A stretch of DNA of 63,761 nt from Phaeocystidibacter sp965659725 (lineage in GTDB: Bacteria > Bacteroidota > Bacteroidia > Flavobacteriales > Schleiferiaceae): NCBI GenBank assembly GCA_965659725.1, contig CBFHXG010000011.1:1-63761 (forward strand), in the 5' to 3' direction. Each line of letters starts with the position of its first letter. The first letter of the stretch is position 1. The notes below the pieces were generated by a model that did not search any database, was not told the origin of the DNA, and saw nothing but the letters and a program-made list of their open reading frames with translations. This document shows, piece by piece, positions 8,480 through 16,991 of this stretch. A program made the position numbers and the translations under genes.

Positions 8480-8800
8480 TTAAAGTGGATTGGATCCACA
8501 ATCGTCTGGACAAGGTGTACCTTGATCTAAGCACATATGGTCGCCTGCTCCATAGTAATTGTTACCCTCAGCGTCACACCCGATAAGCACAGTGCATAGA
8601 GATGAATCTTCATTCATGCCAAAATAAATGCGTACCGAAGTGATCTCAACTCCATCAGGTGCTGCTTCTTTGAGCTGTTCGATCATTGCCAGGTCATATC
8701 TCATCCCTTTCACATTCGCATTGCAATCCTGTGGTTGGGATCTAAATCTATTCACCAAGGTCTGTGCGTCCGCTTTGGAAATCATTGTTCCATTCGCCAT
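8480..8800 (-). CDS. Small Cys-containing hypothetical protein
   Basis: A 106-residue protein without signal peptide. The N-terminus (MANGTMISKADAQTLVNRF) is helical and the middle predicts beta strands (VEITSVRIYFGM, CTVLIGCDAEG). The C-terminus is cysteine-rich, MCLDQGTPCPDDCGSNPL, with three cysteines in 11 residues, plus Cys27, Cys71 and Cys77 approximately. It may bind metal or form disulphides. It is the first gene of the four-gene sensory operon, 12 bp before the membrane protein. The function is unknown; similar short proteins with a CP-rich tail occur in Bacteroidota. Confidence 0.7.
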   Translation of the reverse strand: MANGTMISKADAQTLVNRFRSQPQDCNANVKGMRYDLAMIEQLKEAAPDGVEITSVRIYFGMNEDSSLCTVLIGCDAEGNNYYGAGDHMCLDQGTPCPDDCGSNPL

Positions 8801-8895
8801 AATGTAGTTTTTAATAGGTGTTAGGTACCTCGAACTTAATGAAATCAGAGGTATTGGAGGCTAGGCTTGAGGTAGATTCTGACAAATTCGCGCAC

Positions 8896-8928
8896 AAAAA
8901 AAGGCTTCGCCATAATGACGAAGCCTTT
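8896..8928 (-). terminator. Terminator of the CAT tRNA
   Basis: A nine-pair stem AAGGCTTCG / CGAAGCCTT with a 10-base loop; on the minus strand it is followed by seven T residues. It stands 10 bp after the tRNA 3' end. Confidence 0.88.
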
Positions 8929-8937
8929 TATACTTAG

Positions 8938-9011
8938 TGGGCCCAGCAGGACTTGAACCCGCGACCAATTGATTATGAGTCAACTGCTCTAACCAGCTGA
9001 GCTATGGGCCC
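8938..9011 (-). tRNA. tRNA with anticodon CAT, probably tRNA-Ile2
   Basis: The cloverleaf is complete: acceptor GGGCCCA/TGGGCCC with discriminator A, D-arm AGCTCAGCTGGTTAGAGC, anticodon arm GTTGA-CTCATAA-TCAAT, variable region TTGGTC and T-arm CGGGTTCAAGTCCTG. Anticodon CAT can be initiator Met, elongator Met or lysidine-modified Ile2. The bases after the anticodon arm (TTGGTCGC, GGTTCAAGTCC) match the E. coli ileX pattern better than elongator Met, and the acceptor end is fully paired, which argues against the initiator. tRNA identity is certain, amino acid identity less so. Confidence 0.9.
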
Positions 9012-9061
9012 ATTTTCGTGGTGGCAAAAATAGGCCTTTTCCTTAGAATTCAATGCACTTA

Positions 9062-9913
9062 TTAACCTTCAACTGCACCGAGGACTATGAGTTGCTCCAA
9101 TGTAGGCGATTCGCTGCCTCCTGCCGGCTCCAAAGTGATGGCAAATGCGTCTGCTAAATTCGCCGACTTCATTTTGGCCAATCCCTCTGCATCATCCAAC
9201 GGAAGCATCCCTTGATCTACTGGGTTGCCATCTACCAACGTCCATAGTTGATACTGACTTCCTTCAGGGACGGCTGGCATGTTGATCGATTCGAGGAGTA
9301 CATCCTGCGACTCTGGATTCCAGTACACGAGTACCTGTGCCTCGAAATCTCCAACACTGTTCAGCTCGATGCGCTTCGTGCTTGGCGCCGTCACGATATC
9401 GAGATCGTTCGATAAGGCCGCTACCTGACTCTGCATGCTCTCAAGTTGTTGCTCAACCAATCCCACCTGGGTTTGGAGGTCGATGATCTGTTCACCTTGA
9501 CTATTTGACTTGGTCAAAGTTGTGATGTACATGGCACCCAGACCAACAATGATCACGAGTGATGCTGCGATACTGTAAGGGAATACAGATCTCTTTTCAG
9601 TAGGTTCTGATGATGTCTTCTCATCACGAACCACCTCGAGTTTTGGTTCTTCGCGAACCGGCATCACTGGAGCTTCATCCTCCGCGTCGCGGTCCGGTAA
9701 ATTGTCAAGAATCTTGGCTTTCAGACTCTTTGGAGTTTCTACTGCATCGGCCAAAACTGCCCCTGCCATCTCGTCTTCTATCTCTGCAATGTACGACGCG
9801 ATCTCAGGATATATCTTGGATAGGCACTGCACCTCCTTCTTCTCCTGTTCGGAAACCATTCCGAGAACAAAGTCCTCGAGAATACCACTTCCTATGTAAT
9901 CTTTAGTGTCCAC
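9062..9913 (-). CDS. Anti-sigma factor, RskA-like
   Basis: A 283-residue single-span membrane protein. The N-terminal cytoplasmic part (about 1-70; GILEDFVLGMVSEQEKKEV) resembles the anti-sigma domain of the RskA family without an obvious zinc motif. A transmembrane helix lies at about 110-130 and is followed by a coiled coil (about 135-170). The extracytoplasmic C-terminal domain (about 175-283; EGSQYQLWTLVDGNPVDQG) is typical of RskA. It overlaps the sigma gene by 11 bp and would hold that sigma factor inactive until a signal, usually proteolysis, releases it (family knowledge). Confidence 0.9.
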   Translation of the reverse strand: MDTKDYIGSGILEDFVLGMVSEQEKKEVQCLSKIYPEIASYIAEIEDEMAGAVLADAVETPKSLKAKILDNLPDRDAEDEAPVMPVREEPKLEVVRDEKTSSEPTEKRSVFPYSIAASLVIIVGLGAMYITTLTKSNSQGEQIIDLQTQVGLVEQQLESMQSQVAALSNDLDIVTAPSTKRIELNSVGDFEAQVLVYWNPESQDVLLESINMPAVPEGSQYQLWTLVDGNPVDQGMLPLDDAEGLAKMKSANLADAFAITLEPAGGSESPTLEQLIVLGAVEG

Positions 9914-10496
9914 CTGTAGTTCCTATGAGTTTTCTCAAATCGTTTAATGCTTTACGAGCACGCGTTTTCACAGTCCCCAATGGAATGTTGAGCTCTTTGG
10001 ATATTTCATCATGCGTATACCCACCAAAGTAGGATAGCTCTAAGATCTCTCGTTCCTCCTTCCTCAACTGCGCCATCTGTTTTCGAAGTCCAATCGCATC
10101 CGTAGACATCGTCTCGGAGCTGTTGGATTCGATCACGTGACCTACGCGTTCGTTTCCACTTATTTCGTACTTCACAGCTTTCGATCTCAAATAATCGATC
10201 GCCGTATTCCGCACGATGTTTAACATCCAGGTGAATAGCTTGCCTTTACTCGGGTCGTACTGTCCACCTTTTTTCCAAATCTTTATAAAGCCATCTTGTA
10301 AGACGTCCTGCGCAGCAGACTCGTCTTGGACAACTTTTAAGCACACTCCGTATAGAGCTCCAGAATAATGGTCGTACAAGTACTCCATGATTCCTTTGTC
10401 TCCGGCCCGGAGCATACCTACGATTTCGTCTTCACTCTTTCGGGTATCTCTGGCCATAGCCATTGTTGAATATTCAGTATTATGCAATGTGCTCAT
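9903..10496 (-). CDS. ECF-type RNA polymerase sigma factor
   Basis: A 197-residue sigma-70 family protein. Region 2 covers about 35-100 (YDHYSGALYGVCLKVV, AAQDVLQDGFIKIWKK, WMLNIVRNTAIDYLRS). Region 4 covers about 140-190 (LRKEEREILELSYFGGYTHDEISKELNIPLGTVKTRARKAL is the helix-turn-helix area). Start M1 is used; in-frame ATGs lie 11 and 13 codons further in. The overlap with the anti-sigma gene indicates a coupled sigma/anti-sigma pair. Its regulon cannot be told from this window. Confidence 0.93.
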   Translation of the reverse strand: MSTLHNTEYSTMAMARDTRKSEDEIVGMLRAGDKGIMEYLYDHYSGALYGVCLKVVQDESAAQDVLQDGFIKIWKKGGQYDPSKGKLFTWMLNIVRNTAIDYLRSKAVKYEISGNERVGHVIESNSSETMSTDAIGLRKQMAQLRKEEREILELSYFGGYTHDEISKELNIPLGTVKTRARKALNDLRKLIGTTGGH

Positions 10497-10640
10497 AGCT
10501 GCTTCATATACGGCTCATGAACACCATTTGGTTTTCACGGAAAGGAAATTCTTTGAAAAATGTTTGCAATCATCTATCTAAATGTGAACTTCCCCCCATG
10601 TTTACAAGGGCTCACAATATCACCGATTTGCACTGAAAAT

Positions 10641-11234
10641 ATGAAATTCAAGAAGAACATCCTCCTAGACTTCGGCGGAGTACTCATCGACCTCGATGCC
10701 TACACCATGGAAAAGTCCTTCGAAAGTCTGCGTGTAAACGAAGCACCAGAAGCTTCTAAACTTCATCAGTTTGAAACGGGTAAAATAGATTTGGATGCGT
10801 TCTATGCTCTGTGGAAACGACCAAAATGGGTTAGTAACAATGACATAAAAAAAGCGTGGAACTCCATGGTACTCGAAGTGCCTGAAGAGCGTATCGTGCT
10901 TCTTCAAAAGCTAAAGAAGGAACATAACCTATATCTGGTCAGCAACACCAATGCGATCCATATTGATGATATCAAGAAGAAAATGGGACCGTTTGGCTGG
11001 AAGAAGTTCAGCAGCCTTTTTGAAGGTATGTTCTTCAGCTACGAAATGAAACAGCGCAAGCCAGACGCAGGATTCTTTAAGAAAGTGTTGAAAGATGCAG
11101 GACTAAAACCAGAAGACTGTACATTCATAGACGACACGAAAGAACACGTTCATGCCGCCAAGAAGTTGGGCATGGATACGCATTGGCTCAATTTAGAAGA
11201 GGAGACTATCCTCGATCTTGGCAAAGCTCAATAA
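10641..11234 (+). CDS. HAD-superfamily phosphatase
   Basis: A 197-residue cytoplasmic hydrolase of the haloacid dehalogenase IA group. Motif I is DFGGVLIDL (nucleophile Asp10), motif II is VSNTN, the motif III lysine is in MKQRKPDAGFF, and motif IV is FIDDTKEH. It resembles the YihX/glucose-1-phosphatase type, but the substrate cannot be told. The ATG at 10641 is chosen because the family begins a few residues before motif I; a longer frame to 10560 adds unrelated sequence. Its 3' end overlaps the convergent epimerase gene by 29 bp. Confidence 0.88.
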   Translation: MKFKKNILLDFGGVLIDLDAYTMEKSFESLRVNEAPEASKLHQFETGKIDLDAFYALWKRPKWVSNNDIKKAWNSMVLEVPEERIVLLQKLKKEHNLYLVSNTNAIHIDDIKKKMGPFGWKKFSSLFEGMFFSYEMKQRKPDAGFFKKVLKDAGLKPEDCTFIDDTKEHVHAAKKLGMDTHWLNLEEETILDLGKAQ

Positions 11235-11613
11235 GTACTCCATTGGTGGTCTTCGGATGCAAGAAGGCCACCCATTTATTGTCAGCTCCCTCCTTCGGCT
11301 CATCGCTCAACAACTGAAAACCTTCCTCCTTCAATCGCTTCATCTCACTGCGGATATCCTCTACAGCAAAGGCCACATGGTGTAATCCCTCACCTTTCTT
11401 CTCTACATACTTGGCAATGGCCGACTCTGGCTTGGTGGCCTCCAGCAATTCTACCTTGTTCGGACCCGTTTGAAAGAACGATGTGATAACTCCTTCCCTC
11501 TCCACTTCTTCGCGTTTATACGGTGGCACACCCAGCAGGGCCTCAAACAGTTTCTCCGATGCGCCTAGGTCCTTTACCGCGATTCCCAAGTGTTCTATCT
11601 TATCTAGTGCCAT
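11206..11613 (-). CDS. mce: Methylmalonyl-CoA epimerase
   Basis: A 135-residue vicinal-oxygen-chelate protein that interconverts (S)- and (R)-methylmalonyl-CoA. Metal-ligand contexts are visible: IEHLGIAV near residue 8, VELLEA near 53, LHHVAFAV near 78 and VLIELCQ near the C-terminus. Length is typical. It probably takes part in propionate or branched-chain amino acid breakdown; the mutase is not in this window. It lies 10 bp after the ABC exporter gene in the same direction. Confidence 0.9.
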   Translation of the reverse strand: MALDKIEHLGIAVKDLGASEKLFEALLGVPPYKREEVEREGVITSFFQTGPNKVELLEATKPESAIAKYVEKKGEGLHHVAFAVEDIRSEMKRLKEEGFQLLSDEPKEGADNKWVAFLHPKTTNGVLIELCQDRG

Positions 11614-11623
11614 GTAGTTTCGA

Positions 11624-13486
11624 TTAAGCGAATGATTGCATATTTACCAAGTTGGCATAAACGCCGTCTTTTTTAAGGAGATCATCGTGAGCTCCACGCT
11701 CTACAATCTTGCCTTGATCCATCACCAATATCTCATCCGCATGTTGAATCGTACTGAGGCGGTGAGCAATGATCAATGAGGTGCGATTTGTCATCAGTTT
11801 GTTCAAGGCATCCTGAACCAAGCGCTCACTTTCTGTATCTAAGGCCGATGTAGCTTCGTCAAGAATCAATATTGGCGGATCTTCAAGTACAGCCCTTGCA
11901 ATGCTCACTCGTTGACGCTGACCACCACTCAACTTCGCCCCCCCTTCACCCACATTGGAATTGAAGCCCTGCTCCATCTGATCGATGAATTCCGATGCAT
12001 TCGCAACATCCGCAGCCTTTCTTACCTCTTCATCCGAAGCATGTGGCTTGCCCAAAGCGATATTGGTCCTCACACTATCATTGAATAAGATCGATTCTTG
12101 ATTCACGATCCCTAACAATCCACGCAGGTCATCCAACTTGATCTGTCGGATGTCCACCCCGTCAATCTCAATGCTACCTTGTGTAACATCCCAAAATCTA
12201 GGGATCAAATTGGAAATGGTGGTTTTACCAGATCCCGATGCACCCACCAAAGCAATGGTCTTTCCCTTCTGAATGCTAAAATTGATGTCCTCCAAGACAT
12301 TCGGTCCATCCGGTGCATATCGGAAACTAACGTTGTTGAAGTGGATCTCACTTTTGAAGGCAGACATGCTCACAGGTTGAGCAGATTCTTGGATAGGATT
12401 ATGCGCATCCAAGATCTCAATGATACGCTCGGCCGATGCCGACCCCTTCTGAATATTGTTCAATGCCTGAGTGAAACTCTTGATAGCCGGGATGATCTGG
12501 TAAAATAATCCCAAGTAACCTATCAACTCACTACCATTCAATCCAATGCCATTGCTACTGGAGTTGTCTCCCAGAATGATCTGTCCACCATACCACAAGA
12601 TCAAGAACATCACGCCAGCTCCTAAGAACTCGTTGATAGGCGAACCGAGATCCTTTCGGCGAAGAGCAGAGTCCATCGTACGGGTGTACGCCTTGCTGGT
12701 CTCCTGGAACCTGCCGTCCTGCGTAGGTTCCGCCCGAAACGCCTTGATAATCCGCAACCCAGAAAGGGTCTCTTCAAAGATGGACAATAGTTGTCCCAGT
12801 TGATTCTGAGCTCGTGTTGACTTCCTTTTGAGTGACTTCCCAACCCATGCCATCAATAGGCCGGCTATTGGCAATACGATGAACATGAAAAGGGTGAGCT
12901 TCGGACTCAAGAAGATCAAGATAGCCAAGGTTCCGATGATCATTAGAGGATCGCGAACCACCATTTCCAATGACGTGAGGAAGCTCCATTGAAGCTCGGT
13001 AACGTCGGAACTCATCCGCGAAAGGGTGTCGCCCTTCCTCTTCTCTGTAAAGTAAGAAATTGGGAGTTCCAAGGATTTTCGGTGTACCGCTACACGGATA
13101 TCATTGATCACCCCATTTCGCAACGGCGCCAATGTCCACAAGGCCAGGTATCGAAAGAAGTTCTTGAAGAAGAACATCACGCCACCAGCCACACAGATGT
13201 AGGCCAAGATCTGAGCCTCCCCCATGCTTTCCATGAGCTGGGCAAACTGGTAATAGGCCAATTGTTTCACATCTCCGATCCACGCTCCGATCTCCCAAAA
13301 GGAATGCATCTGCTCAGGAGGAGATGAAACGCGACTCTCTGTTCCAAATAGGATATTGAGAAGAGGAATAACTACACCGATGGATCCAAAGGAAAACAGG
13401 ATCATCAATATGTTGAATATCGCATTGAGATAGGCCCTCCACATGTAAGGTTTCGCAAAACGAAGAATGCGCCAATAGCTTTTCAT
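11624..13486 (-). CDS. ABC exporter, MsbA-like, permease fused to ATPase
   Basis: A 620-residue half-transporter: six transmembrane helices in about the first 350 residues, then an ABC domain with Walker A GASGSGKTT, signature LSGGQRQR, Walker B ILILDEATSALD and the H-loop IIAHRLSTI. It resembles the lipid A/lipid flippase MsbA group, acting as a homodimer in the inner membrane. The exact substrate is not proved. The ATG at 13486 is chosen over a longer frame because a perfect TACCTTTG promoter box ends 5 bp before it, which would make the mRNA practically leaderless. Confidence 0.92.
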   Translation of the reverse strand: MKSYWRILRFAKPYMWRAYLNAIFNILMILFSFGSIGVVIPLLNILFGTESRVSSPPEQMHSFWEIGAWIGDVKQLAYYQFAQLMESMGEAQILAYICVAGGVMFFFKNFFRYLALWTLAPLRNGVINDIRVAVHRKSLELPISYFTEKRKGDTLSRMSSDVTELQWSFLTSLEMVVRDPLMIIGTLAILIFLSPKLTLFMFIVLPIAGLLMAWVGKSLKRKSTRAQNQLGQLLSIFEETLSGLRIIKAFRAEPTQDGRFQETSKAYTRTMDSALRRKDLGSPINEFLGAGVMFLILWYGGQIILGDNSSSNGIGLNGSELIGYLGLFYQIIPAIKSFTQALNNIQKGSASAERIIEILDAHNPIQESAQPVSMSAFKSEIHFNNVSFRYAPDGPNVLEDINFSIQKGKTIALVGASGSGKTTISNLIPRFWDVTQGSIEIDGVDIRQIKLDDLRGLLGIVNQESILFNDSVRTNIALGKPHASDEEVRKAADVANASEFIDQMEQGFNSNVGEGGAKLSGGQRQRVSIARAVLEDPPILILDEATSALDTESERLVQDALNKLMTNRTSLIIAHRLSTIQHADEILVMDQGKIVERGAHDDLLKKDGVYANLVNMQSFA

Positions 13487-13491
13487 TGCAG

Positions 13492-13499
13492 CAAAGGTA
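13492..13499 (-). promoter_or_regulatory. Promoter -7 box of the ABC exporter
   Basis: TACCTTTG on the minus strand, a perfect TAnnTTTG match, separated from the ATG at 13486 by five bases (CTGCA). The transcript probably starts at or within one or two bases of the start codon. Confidence 0.65.
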
Positions 13500-13512
13500 A
13501 GAGATACCAACA

Positions 13513-13539
13513 TTTGGTCACGAGCAATCCGTACCTTTG
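13513..13539 (+). promoter_or_regulatory. Promoter of rbfA
   Basis: A TTTG (13513-13516) in the -33 region and a perfect TAnnTTTG box, TACCTTTG, at 13532-13539, spaced within the lineage range. The start codon at 13545 follows five bases later. It is divergent from the ABC exporter promoter only about 30 bp away. Confidence 0.65.
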
Positions 13540-13544
13540 TGCTT

Positions 13545-13904
13545 ATGGAAAGCACACGACAGAAAAAGATCGCCCGACTTCTGGAACGCGATTTTGCCGA
13601 GATATTTCAACAACTCGGGAAGAATCACTTCCCAGGAGCCATGTTGTCCGTTACCAAGGTTCGCGTAACACCTGATCTGGGTATCGCGAGGGTTTATTTG
13701 TCGATGTTCCCGGTAGACAACAAGGATGAAATGATCATCTGGGTTAGGACCAATTCAGCCTCGATCAGAAATGAACTCGCCCAGCGCGTTCGTCACCAAC
13801 TTCGCATCGTTCCTGAATTGGAGTTCTATATCGACGATTCATTAGACTATCAAGAAAACATCGATCGCTTGCTCCGTGGAGAAGGCGATAACCCGATCAA
13901 GTGA
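13545..13904 (+). CDS. rbfA: 30S ribosome-binding factor A
   Basis: A 119-residue KH-fold protein that helps mature the 16S rRNA 5' end in the 30S subunit. The core TRQKKIARLLERDFAEIFQ, VTKVRVTPDLGIARVYLSMF and LRIVPELEFYIDDSLDY matches the family. ATG 13545 is preferred; an in-frame GTG at 13539 lies inside the promoter box. The stop TGA (13902-13904) overlaps the GTG start of the next gene. Confidence 0.95.
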   Translation: MESTRQKKIARLLERDFAEIFQQLGKNHFPGAMLSVTKVRVTPDLGIARVYLSMFPVDNKDEMIIWVRTNSASIRNELAQRVRHQLRIVPELEFYIDDSLDYQENIDRLLRGEGDNPIK

Positions 13905-15115
13905 ATCTCCCATTCCACATTGCACGCCGCTACTTGCTGGCTAAGAAGTCGACCAATGCCGTCAACTGGATAACCGGCATTAGCTCCTTAGGCGTGATGG
14001 TGGGAACCGCCGCGATGGTCGTTGTCCTAGCCGCGTTTGCTGGTCTGGATGATCTCGTTAGGAGTTTTTACACTTCGTTTGACCCCGACATCAAGCTAGT
14101 TCCCAAAGAGGGCAAGTTCATGGAGTGGACCGATGGTGAAATGGAGATCCTCGAAGAACTCGATTTTGTGGATCAGTGGAGCCAAGTGGTTGAGGAGAAA
14201 GCCCTTTTCAGATTTCGTGAAAGAGAATACATCGCTGTCGTAAAGGGCGTTGACGACTCGTACTCCTACGTTTCAAGCATCGACTCCTTTGTGGTGAATG
14301 GACAGTTCATCGATCCTTCATCCGCCGAGGCAGGTGGGGTTTTTGGCGTTGGAGTGGCCGACTACATTGGTCTCAGAACAATGTCGGTCTTAGACCCCGT
14401 AATGGTCTATGTGCCCAAGAACGGGGCCGTCGACAAAATGGACCCCATGGGAAATGTTCGATTCAAATACATCAACCCAAAAGGATTCTTTCAGATACAA
14501 CCTGAATTCGACACTAAATATGTCTTTACCTCTCTCGAATTCGCACAAGGATTATTTGGGCAAGAAGAGTCGTTCGTATCGGCGATCGAGATAAAGCTTC
14601 AAGAAGGCATTTCAATGCGAGAAGCCAAGGAAGAACTTACCTCTCGCTATGGCGACCTGTGGGAGGTGAAGGACAGGGATGATCTGCAAGTAGCCATCTT
14701 CAAGGTGCTGAAATCTGAAGGCCTTATAACCTTCCTCGTTCTCACTTTTATTCTTCTAGTAGCCAGCTTCGGGATCCTATCCTCTGTAAATATCCTCATA
14801 CTAGAAAAGAAGAACGACATCTTTACCCTTTGGAGTATGGGTGCTAGCGAGCGTCTACTTCGCAGGATATTCTTGGTTGAAGGCCTTCTCATTTCCCTTG
14901 GCGGAGCAGGGATAGGCTTTGTGATAGGCGTTATCATCGTACTACTGCAAAAGCACGTAGGGCTCCTATCCATGGGGTCTGGCTACGTGGTGGAGTACTA
15001 TCCAGTCGCCCTTCGTCCAGCAGATATACTGCAGGTCTTGGTAACCATCGTAATGGTGGGAACTACGATATCGTGGTTTGCTGTCCGCCGTTTGCGGGTC
15101 TCGAAACTCAAATAA
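13901..15115 (+). CDS. ABC transporter permease, LolC/LolE-like
   Basis: A 404-residue FtsX/LolE-family permease: one N-terminal membrane helix (about 25-48), a periplasmic domain of about 220 residues, then three helices (about 270-395). In the Lol system such a protein extracts lipoproteins from the inner membrane with the LolD ATPase. The start is GTG at 13901, overlapping the rbfA stop (GTGA), so translation is coupled; the N-terminus NLPFHIARRYLLAKKSTNAVNWIT is typical of LolC/E. The 3' end overlaps the convergent dus gene by 8 bp. No lolD is seen in this window. Confidence 0.87.
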   Translation: MNLPFHIARRYLLAKKSTNAVNWITGISSLGVMVGTAAMVVVLAAFAGLDDLVRSFYTSFDPDIKLVPKEGKFMEWTDGEMEILEELDFVDQWSQVVEEKALFRFREREYIAVVKGVDDSYSYVSSIDSFVVNGQFIDPSSAEAGGVFGVGVADYIGLRTMSVLDPVMVYVPKNGAVDKMDPMGNVRFKYINPKGFFQIQPEFDTKYVFTSLEFAQGLFGQEESFVSAIEIKLQEGISMREAKEELTSRYGDLWEVKDRDDLQVAIFKVLKSEGLITFLVLTFILLVASFGILSSVNILILEKKNDIFTLWSMGASERLLRRIFLVEGLLISLGGAGIGFVIGVIIVLLQKHVGLLSMGSGYVVEYYPVALRPADILQVLVTIVMVGTTISWFAVRRLRVSKLK

Positions 15116-16109
15116 CTGGCTCTGCTGCGTAATTGGCAGCGATCTCGTCCAATATTTCAAATACCCTGTTTGGATCTTCTTCCGTAACCAATTGTGTACG
15201 GTACGGTTTGAAGTTCGGAAGCCCTTTGAAATAGCTCGTGTAATGTCGGCGTGTTTCATTGATGGCCAATCGCTCACCCTTCCAGTCCAACGACATCTCA
15301 AAATGGCGACGAGCAACAGCAACTCTCTCCGCAATCGTTGGCGCATCTAGATGCTTTCCGGTTTTCATAAAGTGTTTGATCTCATTGAATATCCATGGAT
15401 ACCCAATTGATGCTCTACCGATCATTATACCATCTACACCAAATCGTTCCTTGTACTCCAGCGCGCGCTCGGGGGTGTCCACATCTCCATTGCCAAATAC
15501 TGGAATGTGCATGCGTGGATTATTCTTTACGTCTGCTATAAGTGACCAATCCGCTTCGCCTTTGTACATCTGTTTCCGTGTACGACCGTGGATCGAGATT
15601 GCCTGAATACCTACATCCTGAAGACGCTCGGCAACCTCGACAATGTACTTCGTGTTCTCATCCCAACCAAGACGGGTCTTAACGGTAACGGGCTTGTCCA
15701 CACCCTTTACAATCTCTTCGGTCATGGCCACCATCTTCGGGATATCCTGAAGGATGCCCGCTCCAGCGCCTTTGCAGGCTACTTTCTTAACTGGGCAACC
15801 GTAGTTGATATCGATGATATCCGGATTAGCCTCTGCGGCGATGGCAGCGGCCTCGCGCATGTGATCTATCTCATATCCAAAGATCTGGATACCGATAGGA
15901 CGTTCGTATTCGAAAATGTCGAGCTTCTGCACACTCTTGGCAGCGTCGCGTATGAGTCCCTCACTAGAGATAAACTCAGTATACATCACATCCGCTCCAT
16001 TCTCCTTACACAAGGCACGGAAAGGTGGATCACTCACATCCTCCATTGGTGCGAGCAAAAGCGGAAACTCCCCTACATCTACATTCCCTATTTTTACGCT
16101 CTGACTCAT
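15108..16109 (-). CDS. dusB: tRNA-dihydrouridine synthase, DusB type
   Basis: A flavoenzyme of 333 residues that reduces uridines in tRNA D-loops. Features: N-terminal PLLLAPMEDVSDPPFR, the catalytic-cysteine block INYGCPVKKVACKGAGAG (Cys about 107), VKTRLGWDE, ISIHGRTRKQMYKG and NGDV/MIGRASIGYPWIF. The start at 16109 is set by the family N-terminus and by a promoter box TACTTTTG only four bases in front; a longer frame to 16184 is not needed. Confidence 0.93.
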   Translation of the reverse strand: MSQSVKIGNVDVGEFPLLLAPMEDVSDPPFRALCKENGADVMYTEFISSEGLIRDAAKSVQKLDIFEYERPIGIQIFGYEIDHMREAAAIAAEANPDIIDINYGCPVKKVACKGAGAGILQDIPKMVAMTEEIVKGVDKPVTVKTRLGWDENTKYIVEVAERLQDVGIQAISIHGRTRKQMYKGEADWSLIADVKNNPRMHIPVFGNGDVDTPERALEYKERFGVDGIMIGRASIGYPWIFNEIKHFMKTGKHLDAPTIAERVAVARRHFEMSLDWKGERLAINETRRHYTSYFKGLPNFKPYRTQLVTEEDPNRVFEILDEIAANYAAEPVI

Positions 16110-16113
16110 GTGG

Positions 16114-16121
16114 CAAAAGTA
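16114..16121 (-). promoter_or_regulatory. Promoter -7 box of dusB
   Basis: TACTTTTG on the minus strand (perfect TAnnTTTG), four bases (CCAC) before the ATG. This is another apparently leaderless arrangement. Confidence 0.6.
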
Positions 16122-16142
16122 AGAAAACCTCTGTGCTCTAAA

Positions 16143-16991
16143 ATGTTTCGTAAAATAATCGAGAATAGCCCGCCCGTGATGCACATCTTCATCTGTGCAT
16201 TCATAGCCTTCATGTCGCTAAGTGTTTTATCCATTGGGATGAATGAACTACCGTATGATACTACGTGGAATATCGTCCGACAATTGCTTGGAACCTTGTT
16301 GATGTTCGTACTTCCTCCCTTGCTTCTTTTAGATTGGCGCGGAGAAACGATGGAATCTGCTTGGCGGATCATACCTCAGTGGGACTGGAAGTTATGGTTG
16401 CCTGCCGTATTCGTTCTATTGGGACTTCTTTCATTGGGTGAATGGATCACAAGCTACTTCCAAGGGCTCGACAATGTGCCGGAATGGTGGGAGACCTCGA
16501 GGCAGCTGCAGGAATCCAGCACCGACCTCCTCGAGTCGATATTCTCCGGAAATGCAACCTTACAGATCCTGGGCTTCGTGATGATCGTTGTCCTTGCGCC
16601 CATCGGAGAGGAATTCTTCTTTAGGGGAACCATCCAACGCCTTTTGTATCCATCGATGCGAGGATGGCTGTCGATACTACTTACAACGGCCCTCTTTGCA
16701 TTTATCCACTTTCAGATCGATAATTTTGCGGCCATTCTGATCTTGGGTTTGGCCCTGGGAATCTTGTACCACCGAACCCGATCCCTATGGGTAACCATCG
16801 TTGCTCATATGGTCTACAATGGTGTGAACTTTGCTTTTGAAGAGGGATGGATGGGGTGGCCCGCGGGGACAGTGTGGACCATCTCATCTGCTGCAATTGC
16901 CTTGGCGTTGCTCTTTACGGCTCGGAAGTTACCTGCGACCCCAGTTCTACTTGAGCCTCAGACAGGATCATTGGATAGGAATGATGAATGA
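16143..16991 (+). CDS. CPBP-family intramembrane metalloprotease
   Basis: A 282-residue polytopic membrane protein with about eight helices. The three CPBP motifs are present: EEFFFRG (Glu pair about 152), FAFIHFQIDNF and HMVYNGVNF. The family (Rce1-like) cleaves or modifies membrane peptides or proteins, but most bacterial members have unknown substrates. ATG 16143 is chosen because the longer frame to 15588 runs antisense through dusB. The last 77 bp overlap the convergent exbD gene. Confidence 0.9.
   Translation: MFRKIIENSPPVMHIFICAFIAFMSLSVLSIGMNELPYDTTWNIVRQLLGTLLMFVLPPLLLLDWRGETMESAWRIIPQWDWKLWLPAVFVLLGLLSLGEWITSYFQGLDNVPEWWETSRQLQESSTDLLESIFSGNATLQILGFVMIVVLAPIGEEFFFRGTIQRLLYPSMRGWLSILLTTALFAFIHFQIDNFAAILILGLALGILYHRTRSLWVTIVAHMVYNGVNFAFEEGWMGWPAGTVWTISSAAIALALLFTARKLPATPVLLEPQTGSLDRNDE

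Noticed and set aside
15588..16142. N-terminal extension of the CPBP protease frame by 185 codons
   Set aside because: It runs antisense through dusB with no family resemblance; the protein begins naturally with the first membrane helix after ATG 16143.
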